DNA of 26,487 nt, taken from positions 1 through 26,487 of IMG/VR virus record IMGVR_UViG_3300017788_000145; one strand, 5' to 3'. Both the position numbers and the translations under genes were made by a program. This document shows, one piece after another, positions 6,260-13,691 of this stretch (its first letter is position 1; each line of letters begins with the position of its first letter). The notes beneath the pieces are model-generated. The model was not told where the DNA came from. It saw only the letters and a list, made by a program, of their open reading frames with translations, and did no database searches. This DNA is from a virus.

Positions 6260-8368
6260 ATGGAAAAACTTAACATAGTAAGCACTCTCGACCAACTGAA
6301 CGACCTAGCACAATATCTTGCCGATAAGGATCTGGTAGCATTCGACACCGAAACTGACGGCATTGGAAAGGAAGCTCGGATCATCGGGTTTAGTGTTTGC
6401 TCGGAGATCGAGATTGCTTACTATGTTATTTTGTACAAGTGGGACGGCGAGAAGCTGGTGGCTCTCGAGACTGTTGACCGTGCAAAAGAGATCATCCTGA
6501 TGTTGGCAGGCAAAAAGCTGATCATGCACAACGCAATCTTCGACTGCGCTATGGTCCGCAACAACTACAAAATCGATCTGATGCCAAGTGTCCACACTGA
6601 CACCATGATCTTGGGCCATGTACTCGACGAGAACCGCGAGAACGGCTTGAAGGAAAGAGCCGTGGAGCTTTACGGCGAAGACTCCCGCGATGAACAAAAG
6701 GCAATGAAGGCAAGTATCGTAGCCAACAATGGGAAAGCTGACAAAGGCAATTACGAGCTGTACAAGGCTGATGCAGACCTCATCGCCCACTACGGTGCTA
6801 AGGACGCTATCCTGACTCTAAAACTCTTCTACAACGATGTGGAGAAGCTATACGAGGAAGGCCTCGACAAGTTCTTTTACGAAGAAGAATCCATGCCACT
6901 TCTTCGTGGTCCTACCTACGACCTGAACACTACTGGCCTGAAGGTGGACCCTACCCGCCTGAAGAACCTGAAAGCAGAGCTGGAAGGCGACATCGTGGAG
7001 GCCAAGACCTACATCCTCGAAGAGATCCAGAAGCATGTGAAAGACAAGTATCCCGGGACCAACAAGAAGAACCAATTCAACATTGGGTCCAACCAACAGC
7101 TTGCATGGCTCCTGTTCTGTCACCTCGGGCAAGAGTTTGGCACCCTCACCAAGGTAGGCAAAGAAGTCTGCAAATTCTTCAACATGCGCCTGCCGTACAC
7201 GCGTGGTGCAAAGAACGAGTTTCTCGCGCAGTGCTTAACGCACAAGGGCGTGGTGTGGAAGCCCGGGTTCACTGATGCCAAAGGCAAAAAGACCAAAGAC
7301 AAGCTGATCGAGGATCCATGGAAGTATCTCGAGTGCGGCGTAGAAGTGCTCAGCAAATACGCAGATAAGTACAAGTGGGTCGAAAAGCTTCTTGAGTACA
7401 AAAAGAACCTGAAGCTCCTGAACACCTATGTCGAAGGGATCGAGGAGCGCATGAATTACAACACCATCTACCCAAGCTTTCTACAGCACGGTACAACTTC
7501 TGGACGCTATAGCTCCCGCAATCCCAACTTCCAGAACCTGCCTCGAGAAGACAAGCGGGTAAAGTCTTGCATCGTAGCAAGGCCCGGTAAAGTCTTCGTA
7601 GGAGCCGACTACTCTCAGCTCGAGCCACGAGTGTTCGCGTCCCTCTCACAGGACGAGAAGCTCATGAACTGCTTCCGCTCGAGCGACGATTTTTATTCAA
7701 CCATCGGTGTAGAGGTGTTCGACCGCTTTGAATGCTCCCTCCAGAAAGACGCTCCAGACTCGTTTGCCAAGCGGTACCCACAGGAACGCCATTGCTCCAA
7801 AACAATCGCTCTGGCAGCCACCTACGGAGCTACAGCGAACCGCCTAGCACGGTCCACTGGAAAGTCCGTAGAAGACACACAGGTCATTCTGGACGCGTAC
7901 TTCGACAAGTTTCCAGCGGTGAAGTCTATGATGCTTGAATCCCACGAGCAGGCTAAATTGTTAGGAAAGGTTTACAGTCTGTTTGGCAGACCGCGTAGAA
8001 TGCCAGAAGCCCAGCGTATCGGTAAGCTTTTTGGCAAGGTGGCACACGAAGAACTTCCCTACGAGTACCGTAACCTCCTCAATCTGTCCGTAAACCACCG
8101 TATTCAGTCCACAGCAGCTTCTATCATGAACAGGGCAGGGATAGCCCTAGTCCAGTCCCGTGAGGAACTGGGGCATTCTAGCGCGTTATGGAAGGAAGTG
8201 AAGATTGTGCTCCAAGTCCACGATGAGCTGATCCTCGAGGGGCCAAAGGAGCTGGAGCAAGAAATGATCGAGCTTTTGAAGCATTGCATGGAGTCCACGG
8301 TGAGCCTACCCGGTGTTGAACTGCAAGCAGAACCAAAATCTGCTAGTAATCTCGCAGACTTAAAATAA
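6260..8368 (+). CDS. polA: Family A DNA polymerase with 3'-5' exonuclease
   Basis: Replicative polymerase of the Pol I type. The N-terminal proofreading domain has FDTETDG (D29, E31), MHNAIFD, and YGAKD. The polymerase domain has GTTSGRYSS, motif A DYSQLEPR (D450), motif B R510-xxx-K514-xxx-L518-xxx-Y522-G523, and motif C VHDE (H654, D655, E656). No 5'-3' exonuclease domain is present; 702 residues matches T7-type enzymes. L518 occupies the site of E. coli Pol I F762, a residue used to classify virioplankton polymerases. I see no obvious thioredoxin-binding insertion. The ribosome binding site AAAGGAG is 12 bases from the ATG, longer than ideal. It follows the reductase by 31 bases, completing the replication block. 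Confidence 0.96.
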   Translation: MEKLNIVSTLDQLNDLAQYLADKDLVAFDTETDGIGKEARIIGFSVCSEIEIAYYVILYKWDGEKLVALETVDRAKEIILMLAGKKLIMHNAIFDCAMVRNNYKIDLMPSVHTDTMILGHVLDENRENGLKERAVELYGEDSRDEQKAMKASIVANNGKADKGNYELYKADADLIAHYGAKDAILTLKLFYNDVEKLYEEGLDKFFYEEESMPLLRGPTYDLNTTGLKVDPTRLKNLKAELEGDIVEAKTYILEEIQKHVKDKYPGTNKKNQFNIGSNQQLAWLLFCHLGQEFGTLTKVGKEVCKFFNMRLPYTRGAKNEFLAQCLTHKGVVWKPGFTDAKGKKTKDKLIEDPWKYLECGVEVLSKYADKYKWVEKLLEYKKNLKLLNTYVEGIEERMNYNTIYPSFLQHGTTSGRYSSRNPNFQNLPREDKRVKSCIVARPGKVFVGADYSQLEPRVFASLSQDEKLMNCFRSSDDFYSTIGVEVFDRFECSLQKDAPDSFAKRYPQERHCSKTIALAATYGATANRLARSTGKSVEDTQVILDAYFDKFPAVKSMMLESHEQAKLLGKVYSLFGRPRRMPEAQRIGKLFGKVAHEELPYEYRNLLNLSVNHRIQSTAASIMNRAGIALVQSREELGHSSALWKEVKIVLQVHDELILEGPKELEQEMIELLKHCMESTVSLPGVELQAEPKSASNLADLK

Positions 8369-8391
8369 TCGTAAAAAAGTAAAAAAAGATA

Positions 8392-8419
8392 TTGCATCTC
8401 AAGCTGGATCTGGTAGAAC
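8392..8419 (+). promoter_or_regulatory. Extended -10 promoter after the polymerase gene
   Basis: TTGCAT at 8392-8397, a 16-base spacer, TAGAAC at 8414-8419 preceded by TGG (extended -10), and an A-rich tract upstream (8372-8389) that could act as an UP element. It closely resembles the promoter at 19082 (shared TTGCxTCTC and CTGGTAxAAC), which supports it although the hexamers are imperfect. Confidence 0.6.
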
Positions 8420-8434
8420 CATATTCAAGGAAGC

Positions 8435-8452
8435 GGTCGGGCTGATCCGACC
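8435..8452 (+). other. Leader hairpin upstream of the 123-residue gene
   Basis: GGTCGG (8435-8440) pairs perfectly with CCGACC (8447-8452) around a six-base loop, followed directly by the GAAAGGAA ribosome binding site. It may stabilise the mRNA 5' end or modulate translation of the gene at 8470. Confidence 0.45.
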
Positions 8453-8469
8453 CACGAAAGGAACTAAAA

Positions 8470-8841
8470 ATGATTACCGCAGAACAAAAACAAGCCAAGA
8501 TTGAATCCCTCAGCAAATACACCCACGCCAACCGTGTCCTTTGGTCGGATGTGGAGCCATACGAGATCATCCGCGTTGTGTCTGACAAGTGCATCGAGAT
8601 CCGCAGAATGAACGCCGTTCGGGACGAGTCAGTGGTGCTCGAGTTCTCAATCGGAGGCTTTGCAGCTCACTGCTCCAATCAAGACGAACAGAAATGGATT
8701 TACAGCTCTAATGTGGACGCGCCAGTAATCCGCATCCGCCCGAATAAAACCAAGGGGTACGGCATTCAGTGGAAAGATAAACACGGCACCCGGTACAGCC
8801 TTAACACCGAGCCTCACAAGTTCTACGACTACAATTTTTAG
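8470..8841 (+). CDS. Conserved phage protein of unknown function (ends FYDYNF)
   Basis: A 123-residue protein of a type recurring in phages and bacterial mobile DNA, recognisable by PYEIIRVVSDKCIEIRRM, GGFAAHC, QKWI, PVIRIR and a terminal KFYDYNF. The repeated short strands and aromatic residues suggest a compact beta-rich domain; no catalytic motif, signal peptide or membrane segment is seen. It has its own promoter (8392), leader hairpin and strong terminator (8890), so its dose is set apart from the polymerase and the capsid genes. Position between replication and packaging suggests a role in takeover or DNA metabolism, but this is a guess. The family memory is mine and unverified. Confidence 0.8.
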   Translation: MITAEQKQAKIESLSKYTHANRVLWSDVEPYEIIRVVSDKCIEIRRMNAVRDESVVLEFSIGGFAAHCSNQDEQKWIYSSNVDAPVIRIRPNKTKGYGIQWKDKHGTRYSLNTEPHKFYDYNF

Positions 8842-8889
8842 TCTCTATTTTTGCTATCGGCTGCGGTCGAAAGACCCGAAGAAGCATCA

Positions 8890-8927
8890 AGCACCCCCAA
8901 TGCCGATCAGGGGGTGCTATTTTTTTG
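8890..8927 (+). terminator. Rho-independent terminator
   Basis: Perfect 9-bp stem AGCACCCCC (8890-8898) with GGGGGTGCT (8910-8918), then A followed by a run of seven T. A small GGTC-GAAA-GACC hairpin with a GNRA-type loop lies just upstream (8865-8876). It separates the replication block from the capsid operon. Confidence 0.92.
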
Positions 8928-8955
8928 TTTAATTTCCAATGCTTAGTCTTTCTTA

Positions 8956-8976
8956 ACAATTTTCTTGACAAATTGT
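8956..8976. promoter_or_regulatory. Inverted repeat over the -35 box (candidate operator)
   Basis: ACAATTT (8956-8962) and AAATTGT (8970-8976) form a perfect 7-bp inverted repeat with a 7-base spacer that includes most of the -35 hexamer of the next promoter. A dimeric repressor or activator could bind here to time the capsid operon. The region is AT-rich, so chance is possible. Confidence 0.4.
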
Positions 8977-8993
8977 AATTTTTACTTTATAAT
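8965..8993 (+). promoter_or_regulatory. Perfect consensus promoter of the packaging/capsid operon
   Basis: TTGACA at 8965-8970, a 17-base spacer, and TATAAT at 8988-8993: perfect hexamers at the ideal distance. The ATG at 9000 starts six bases after the -10 box, where transcription would be expected to begin, so the first gene may be read from a leaderless mRNA. The next terminator in sequence is at 18203, giving a unit of about 9.2 kb. Confidence 0.92.
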
Positions 8994-8999
8994 AATTAC

Positions 9000-9353
9000 A
9001 TGAAGCTGAAAAAACTAATTAAGAAAGTAATGTACGCATTCCCCTCCCCCCTGCCACAAGGCGGAACAGAGTTCGAGAATTGGGCACAGTCCATCATCGA
9101 TGTCTATGAACCGCCAATGGACAAACGGTCTGTCCGCTTTGCACTCTGCGCTATGCTGATGCGTCTGGATCCAACCGACGCATACAAGTCAAAGCGATTC
9201 TTTGCTCTCTGCCTCCACAAAGGGGCGGCTGCACAAGTAGCTGCCTACAAGATGGAAGAAATCAAGAATGAGCAAAAGGAAGAAGACAAGCGTAAACAAG
9301 AAGAAGCAGTAGCAAAAGCGGAAGCTGAAGCACATGTCCAAGAAGTGGTATGA
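9000..9353 (+). CDS. Hypothetical protein, first gene of the capsid operon
   Basis: Unrecognised 117-residue protein. Residues about 12-85 look globular and contain PFP-like turns and a helical segment (KRSVRFALCAMLMRLD); residues about 85-117 are a highly charged Lys/Glu/Ala helix, probably a coiled coil. The ATG at 9000 lies at the predicted transcript start and has no ribosome binding site; an internal ATG at 9030 (MYAFPSPLPQG) preceded by AAGAAAG is an alternative start giving 107 residues. It overlaps the HTH gene by 20 bases, so the two are coupled. Position suggests an early-assembly or regulatory role; no function can be assigned. Confidence 0.75.
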   Translation: MKLKKLIKKVMYAFPSPLPQGGTEFENWAQSIIDVYEPPMDKRSVRFALCAMLMRLDPTDAYKSKRFFALCLHKGAAAQVAAYKMEEIKNEQKEEDKRKQEEAVAKAEAEAHVQEVV

Positions 9354-9729
9354 CACTGCGAAGTTCAAAAAACTAAAAGAGCGTTGGTATAAGAAGCTCT
9401 CCGACTCTGGGTTCGAGGATGTCGAATACGACGAGAACCATCTCCGAGAATACGACTCCTCGATCACCCGGAGGTACGATGTTCACCGCATCGGACCTAA
9501 AGCAGAGTATTACCGCCTCGCTGGGCAATTTTTCTTCGAACACAAGTTCGAGAGTGCCCGGGAGAAATCAATCTGGGAACTACACAGTGAAGGTCTCAGC
9601 GTGACGGCAATAGCCCAGAAGCTGAAGAATAAAGGGTTCAAAGCAGTAACCAAGACCCCGGTGCATGTAACCGTCCAGAAGCTAGCGAAGGAGATGCTCA
9701 AAAAGTATGGAAGCGACAACAGTAACTAA
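9334..9729 (+). CDS. Helix-turn-helix protein (regulator or terminase-associated)
   Basis: 131 residues. The C-terminal half (about 78-122: KSIWELHSEGLSVTAIAQKL then a variable loop and VTVQKLAKEM) reads as a helix-turn-helix of the resolvase/sigma-region-4 type, with the SVTAIAQKL turn as the clearest part. The N-terminal half is basic and aromatic (KKWYDTAKFKKLKERWYKKL). Similar HTH proteins occur just upstream of terminase genes in many phages. It could regulate the late operon, possibly at the inverted repeat over the -35 box, or be a DNA-recognition subunit for packaging. It overlaps both neighbours (20 and 23 bases). Confidence 0.75.
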   Translation: MSKKWYDTAKFKKLKERWYKKLSDSGFEDVEYDENHLREYDSSITRRYDVHRIGPKAEYYRLAGQFFFEHKFESAREKSIWELHSEGLSVTAIAQKLKNKGFKAVTKTPVHVTVQKLAKEMLKKYGSDNSN

Positions 9730-10159
9730 AAAAGAACTGATCTATGTTCGCCCGTACATGGAGGACGACAAGAACTTCGTGTTGGCAACATGGCTGAGAG
9801 GACTATACTACGGTGACACATTCTACTCGAACATTCCCAAAGCAATCTTCATGGAGAACTACCACGCGGTACTGGAGGCATTCCTTCAGCGGAATTACGA
9901 GGCTATACAGATCGCGTGTCTCAAAGAGGATCCAGATGTTATTCTCGGCTATTCGGTCGTTCGTCAACTCAAAATAGGAGAAGCCGACATAAGTGTCCTT
10001 GACTGGATCTTTGTAAAGACAGCATGGCGGGGAATCGGGATAGCCAAGATGCTACTCCCCAAGAGATTGAATGCCTGCACCCACCTCACGAAGCTGGGAT
10101 CATCGCTCATCAAAACACACAATCTCGACATTATTTTTAACCCGTTTCTACTAGGGTAG
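9707..10159 (+). CDS. GNAT-family N-acetyltransferase
   Basis: Predicted acetyl-CoA-dependent acetyltransferase. The signature lies at residues 98-120: LDWIFVKTAWRGIGIAK, where strand beta-4 is followed by the RGIGIA pyrophosphate-binding loop (R108, G109, G111). The N-terminal VRPYMEDDKNFVLATWLRGL is also characteristic of a phage-encoded GNAT group found next to terminase genes. Substrate unknown: protein, tRNA and small-molecule targets all occur in the superfamily. It overlaps the HTH gene by 23 bases, and its stop codon lies inside a perfect hairpin. Distinct from the Mom-like gene at 19130. Confidence 0.85.
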   Translation: MEATTVTKKELIYVRPYMEDDKNFVLATWLRGLYYGDTFYSNIPKAIFMENYHAVLEAFLQRNYEAIQIACLKEDPDVILGYSVVRQLKIGEADISVLDWIFVKTAWRGIGIAKMLLPKRLNACTHLTKLGSSLIKTHNLDIIFNPFLLG

Positions 10160-10163
10160 AAAC
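10144..10163 (+). other. Perfect hairpin over a stop codon
   Basis: GTTTCTAC (10144-10151), loop TAGG, GTAGAAAC (10156-10163): a perfect 8-bp stem with a four-base loop covering the acetyltransferase stop (10157-10159). No T run follows, so it is not a standard terminator; an RNA-processing or mRNA-stability element is possible. Confidence 0.55.
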
Positions 10164-10178
10164 ATAACTAGGAGCAAT

Positions 10179-10376
10179 ATGGAAGAAGTGAAAGAAAGAA
10201 CAATCGAAGAAATTCAAAAGGAGTATTCACTGGTGTGTGCCGAAGCAGGCCAAGCACAGTATCAGCTGTTCATCCTCCAACAGGATCTGGAAGTACGGAA
10301 CGAGCGTCTTCGTAAGCTGAACCTCGAAGCAGCTGCCGTAAGTGCAAAAAACAAGAAGGAGCAATCAAATGCCTAA
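10179..10376 (+). CDS. Short coiled-coil protein
   Basis: 65 residues, almost wholly helical by composition, with a heptad-like run at about 8-50 (IEEIQKEYSL through DLEVRNERLRKLNLE) and a basic C-terminus. TAGGAG precedes the ATG by six bases. It overlaps the next gene by eight bases. Probably a small assembly or scaffolding accessory; no family is recognised. Confidence 0.7.
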   Translation: MEEVKERTIEEIQKEYSLVCAEAGQAQYQLFILQQDLEVRNERLRKLNLEAAAVSAKNKKEQSNA

Positions 10377-10629
10377 ACCCGTAATCTACGCAGAACTGAC
10401 TGGAGGTTTTTTTATCCCCGGTACGAAGAATGGTAATTTCACTAAGACTCTTCCAAATCCAAACAAGACTCTTAAAAATTTTACCATGACATTGCAAGAC
10501 AACGGAAATCTCTACATTGAATGGGAAGATGAAGGATTCACACGCAGTTACACCGTCAGTGCTGGCTATGTAGCTGGATGCGTACATCCACCCGTTCCCG
10601 TAGCAGTCGCCGGAAAGAAAAGTGCGTAA
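10369..10629 (+). CDS. Hypothetical beta-rich protein
   Basis: 86 residues from the ATG at 10369, chosen over the upstream in-frame GTG at 10342 because AGAAGGAG sits seven bases before this ATG. The sequence alternates hydrophobic and polar residues (AELTGGFFIPG, KNFTMTLQDNGNLYIEWED), suggesting a small beta barrel or sandwich, and ends in a Pro/Val-rich segment and KKSA tail. Lies between a coiled-coil protein and the terminase genes; possibly structural. Function unknown. Confidence 0.7.
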   Translation: MPKPVIYAELTGGFFIPGTKNGNFTKTLPNPNKTLKNFTMTLQDNGNLYIEWEDEGFTRSYTVSAGYVAGCVHPPVPVAVAGKKSA

Positions 10630-10963
10630 AATCATAGTCCCGCCAAAGAGCAGTGTCAGTACCACTCCCCCCGCTGACACTGCTTCTCCTTCTACTCCCG
10701 CCTCGGAAGACGACAACGACATCGCGACAATGCTCACGAAGTCTATCGAGATTCTGAGGCGGGAGATCAGACACCTGATGTACGAGTCCGCACAGACTAA
10801 ACTGAGCAAAGGATCCTCGACCGATCTGGTGAATTACATCAAGCTCCTCAGCGACCTCCACGACAAAGAAAAAGAAATCGTCCATAGCTTTACGGACGAA
10901 GAACTGAAGAAACTCCTGCATGAAGCCAAGTCTCAAAGCGGTAGCGAAAGAACTCCAGAGTAG
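10622..10963 (+). CDS. Probable terminase small subunit
   Basis: 113 residues starting at GTG, overlapping the previous gene by eight bases and the large terminase by 44. Residues 1-35 are a Pro/Ser/Thr-rich disordered arm; residues about 36-105 are helical and amphipathic (MLTKSIEILRREIRHLMYE, then LVNYIKLLSDLHDKEKEIV), suited to forming an oligomeric ring. The call rests mainly on position directly before the large terminase and on size; no clear DNA-binding HTH is visible. The HTH protein at 9334 is the other candidate. Confidence 0.5.
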   Translation: MRKIIVPPKSSVSTTPPADTASPSTPASEDDNDIATMLTKSIEILRREIRHLMYESAQTKLSKGSSTDLVNYIKLLSDLHDKEKEIVHSFTDEELKKLLHEAKSQSGSERTPE

Positions 10964-12368
10964 GGCGAACACAGTCGTTGAGGCCAAGGAGATCATCCTT
11001 CTCCCCAACTTCAGGCCTCAAAACGACTTCATCCACGACCCCAACCGCTTTCTCGTGGCCCAGTGCTCCCGCCGTAGCGGTAAGACTACGGGCCTCGGAA
11101 TACGCTTTGCCAAAACCATGGATCGTCACCCAAAGTCTCAAAGCGTCTACCTTGCCCTGACTAGGGACTCAGCTTTCGAGATCATGTGGCCAGTGATGCA
11201 AGAGTTGAACGACACATACGGACTTGGGTACACCTTCACAGAGTCCAAGCTCACCATCCAACACCCTAACGGTGCAAAGCTAAAGCTGATGGGTGCAGAC
11301 ATGAAGAACTTCATCAAACGCTTGAAGGGTCGTAAGTACCCAGCCATCGCAATCGACGAGGGCCAAGACTTCGGCACCCACCTCCAGTCGCTCATTGACG
11401 ATGTCCTGACACCATCCATCTCCGACTACGAGGATGGATGGCTGGCTATTACAGGCACCCCCGGGCCAGTGCCCAAGGGCTACTTCTTCGACATCACCCA
11501 GAACCGCAAATACGGCTACAGCTTTCACGGATGGACCATCCTCGACAACCCGCACATGCCTGATCCTGAAACATTCATCGCAGAGCTGATGAAGAAGCGT
11601 GAATGGTCTCACGACAATCCTACCCTGCTGAGGGAGTGGCGAAACAAGTGGGTACTCGATGTACATTCGCTCTGGATCCAGTACAAGGAAGACATCAACC
11701 ACTTCACGACCCTTCCGCCAGTGGACCCCGGCAAGTGGCACTATCTACTCGGGATCGACTTGGGGTTCAAAGACGCCGATGCCCTAGCGGTGTTGGGATG
11801 GAACGAAGCAGAGCCTATCACTTACCTGCTGGAAGAAGTCGTCATGGCAAAGCAGGGCATCACCGAGCTAGTGCAAGAGATCGAGAAGCTTGAACGCAAA
11901 TACAAGTTTGACAAGATGGTAGTGGATGAAGGCGGTCTCGGTAAGAAGATCGCGGAAGAGATCCGCAGGCAGAAGCACATCCCAGTGCAACCAGCCGACA
12001 AAGCCCTAAAGCAACAGAATGTAGAGTTCCTGAACGATGCTCTGCGGACAGGACGCTTCAAGGCTAAAGGAGCTTCCCGATTCGCTCAAGACTCCTATCT
12101 GGTCCAGATCGACTGGGATAAGTCCACACCTGACCGAATCGTGGTGAAGAAGCAACCCCACTCAGACATCATCGACGCGGTGCTGTATGCCTTCAAAGAG
12201 TCCCCAGCCTTCACCTACCGGGAACCAGCCCAGAAGCCTAAGTATGGCACCAAGGAATGGGCAGACGCGGAAGTAGACGACATGTGGGGGAAAGCCCTCG
12301 ACCACTTCGAGAACCAAGCGAAATCAATCGAAAACGATCAAAACTGGTCACTTTTTGAAGATTTTTAG
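10920..12368 (+). CDS. terL: Terminase large subunit (packaging ATPase-nuclease)
   Basis: DNA-packaging motor. Walker A variant SRRSGKTT (S50-T57), Walker B AIAIDEGQDF (D146, E147) and coupling motif ITGTPGP are clear. The RNase H-like nuclease follows: LLGIDLGFKDADAL (first Asp), MVVDEGGLGKK (second), and HSDIIDAVLYAF (third), the usual acidic triad. Length 482 is normal for the family. The start overlaps the small-subunit candidate by 44 bases, with only a weak ribosome binding site; coupling is likely. The C-terminal tail (after about residue 430) is charged and ends NWSLFEDF, perhaps a portal-docking tail. Packaging type (cos or pac) cannot be read from this. Confidence 0.95.
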   Translation: MKPSLKAVAKELQSRANTVVEAKEIILLPNFRPQNDFIHDPNRFLVAQCSRRSGKTTGLGIRFAKTMDRHPKSQSVYLALTRDSAFEIMWPVMQELNDTYGLGYTFTESKLTIQHPNGAKLKLMGADMKNFIKRLKGRKYPAIAIDEGQDFGTHLQSLIDDVLTPSISDYEDGWLAITGTPGPVPKGYFFDITQNRKYGYSFHGWTILDNPHMPDPETFIAELMKKREWSHDNPTLLREWRNKWVLDVHSLWIQYKEDINHFTTLPPVDPGKWHYLLGIDLGFKDADALAVLGWNEAEPITYLLEEVVMAKQGITELVQEIEKLERKYKFDKMVVDEGGLGKKIAEEIRRQKHIPVQPADKALKQQNVEFLNDALRTGRFKAKGASRFAQDSYLVQIDWDKSTPDRIVVKKQPHSDIIDAVLYAFKESPAFTYREPAQKPKYGTKEWADAEVDDMWGKALDHFENQAKSIENDQNWSLFEDF

Positions 12369-12397
12369 GAAGAACCTACACATGGTAGGAGACACAA

Positions 12398-12676
12398 ATG
12401 CCAAAACTTATCGACGCAATCATGATGAAACGCAAGGGCGAGATGCCTGAAGAAGAGATGCCTATGAGCGAAGACCTCATGGAAGAAGGAGCCGAAGAGG
12501 ACATGGGGCTGGAACAGTGCGCCATGGAACTCATTGACGCCGTTAAAGGTGGGGATGTCCAAGGCGTTATTGGATCCCTTCGTGCAGCCTTTCAAATCCT
12601 CGACTCTGAGCCACACGAAGAAGGTGAGCACCTCGGTGAAGAGGAAGAAGAGATGCCTGAAGAGGAAATCGAGTAA
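12398..12676 (+). CDS. Small acidic protein
   Basis: 92 residues, strongly acidic, with Glu-rich runs at both ends (GEMPEEEMPMSEDLMEE and GEEEEEMPEEE) around a helical hydrophobic core (MELIDAVKGGDVQGVIGSLRAAFQIL). A GGAGAC site precedes the ATG; a small CCTAC/GTAGG hairpin overlaps part of that site (12375-12389). The stop overlaps the next start (TAATG). Acidic proteins between terminase and portal genes may be assembly chaperones; no function can be assigned. Confidence 0.75.
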   Translation: MPKLIDAIMMKRKGEMPEEEMPMSEDLMEEGAEEDMGLEQCAMELIDAVKGGDVQGVIGSLRAAFQILDSEPHEEGEHLGEEEEEMPEEEIE

Positions 12677-13449
12677 TGCCTCTGATCAAAGGCAAATCTA
12701 AGAAATCTTTTGAAAAAAATATCAAAACAGAAATAGAAAGCGGTAAACCCTTGAAACAATCTCTCGCAATCGCATACGATGTTCAGCGTAAGGCTAAGAA
12801 GAAAGCCAAAAAAGAAAACCCTGCTGAGAACGCAAGCACCCCAGCCTTTCGCGAATACGCTGAAAACAAGATGGCCGAAGGAGGCGGTGTTCTTCGCCTT
12901 ATCAAGACTCATACTAGCTCGGACGGAAAGCGCACGGCTAAAGTTTATCGCGATCCTGAGTTTAACGAATACCGCGTAAAGCACTTTGTGGACGGCAAAC
13001 ACAGCAAAAATGCAGACTACCACACCGATGAAGCATCAGATGCCCACGATACTGCCAATCACTGGCTGAAGATGAATGAAGAATCTGCTGAAGGAGAAAA
13101 GAAAATGGCATACGGTGGATACGCTGAAGGTGGGCATGTATGTTCCAAGTGCGGACACTCCGAAGACGCAGAAGCATCTGACCTCGAGTCTGGATCTACC
13201 GCACAGAAGATCATTGCCCGCAAGAAGTTCGCCAAAGGTGGTGCAGTAGAAGATGATATGGTAGACCTTGAGGCTAATAACATGGAAGGACCGGGCATGG
13301 ACCGTTCCTACAACATCAAGGCTAAAAAGTTTTACAACGGTGACATCGACCAGCTTTCCCCTCAACCTCGCGATTCTAACCTCAAAGGACGCAAGCTTGA
13401 AGAATCAGTCGCTGCTCGAGTGCTCCGCAAATTGAAGAAAGGTATCTAA
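12676..13449 (+). CDS. Basic structural-type protein with GG repeats and a CxxC knuckle
   Basis: 257 residues. The first 45 (PLIKGKSKKSFEKNIKTEI, then KQSLAIAYDVQRKAKKKAKK) match a common phage module seen near portal genes and are strongly basic. Three short repeats follow: KMAEGGGV (65-72), KMAYGGYAEGGHV (143-155) and KFAKGGAV (184-191); similar AxGGxV tracts recur in phage virion proteins. C156 and C159 (CSKCGH) could hold a metal with nearby histidines. Low-complexity, charged, probably flexible. Possibly an internal or DNA-associated virion protein. One-base overlap with both neighbours. Confidence 0.75.
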   Translation: MPLIKGKSKKSFEKNIKTEIESGKPLKQSLAIAYDVQRKAKKKAKKENPAENASTPAFREYAENKMAEGGGVLRLIKTHTSSDGKRTAKVYRDPEFNEYRVKHFVDGKHSKNADYHTDEASDAHDTANHWLKMNEESAEGEKKMAYGGYAEGGHVCSKCGHSEDAEASDLESGSTAQKIIARKKFAKGGAVEDDMVDLEANNMEGPGMDRSYNIKAKKFYNGDIDQLSPQPRDSNLKGRKLEESVAARVLRKLKKGI

Positions 13450-13691
13450 TGCCAATCCCTACAGCCAAGGAGCTAAAGAAGCTCGCTAAAGCTTGCAGGG
13501 AAGCAGGTATTCATTACTTCAAGAGTGCTGACTTCGAGTTTACCCTCACTGGTGTAGCTCCTGAGAAGCCCTCAAAGAACAAGTTCGCGTTGAACGAAAC
13601 ACAAGGTGAGATCGAAAGCGATAGCCTGACAGAGGAAGAACTTTTGTACTGGTCCACCAATGGTGGCCTGCCAGTGGAAATTGAGACATGA
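13449..13691 (+). CDS. Small conserved protein before the portal
   Basis: 80 residues: an N-terminal amphipathic helix (AKELKKLAKACREAGIHYFK), a short strand (FEFTL), a Pro/Lys linker, and an acidic C-terminal helix (LTEEELLYWS). Similar short proteins are often found immediately upstream of portal genes. It starts inside the previous stop and ends overlapping the portal start (ATGA). It could cap or chaperone the portal; this is inference from position. Confidence 0.75.
   Translation: MPIPTAKELKKLAKACREAGIHYFKSADFEFTLTGVAPEKPSKNKFALNETQGEIESDSLTEEELLYWSTNGGLPVEIET

Noticed and set aside
10270-10809. 179-codon minus-strand frame
   Set aside because: Spans three overlapping forward genes with good starts; no family resemblance.
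12330-12365. Possible clamp motif at the end of the large terminase (QNWSLFEDF)
   Set aside because: SLF resembles part of the clamp pentapeptide, but the glutamine is one residue out of register and the terminus may simply dock on the portal.
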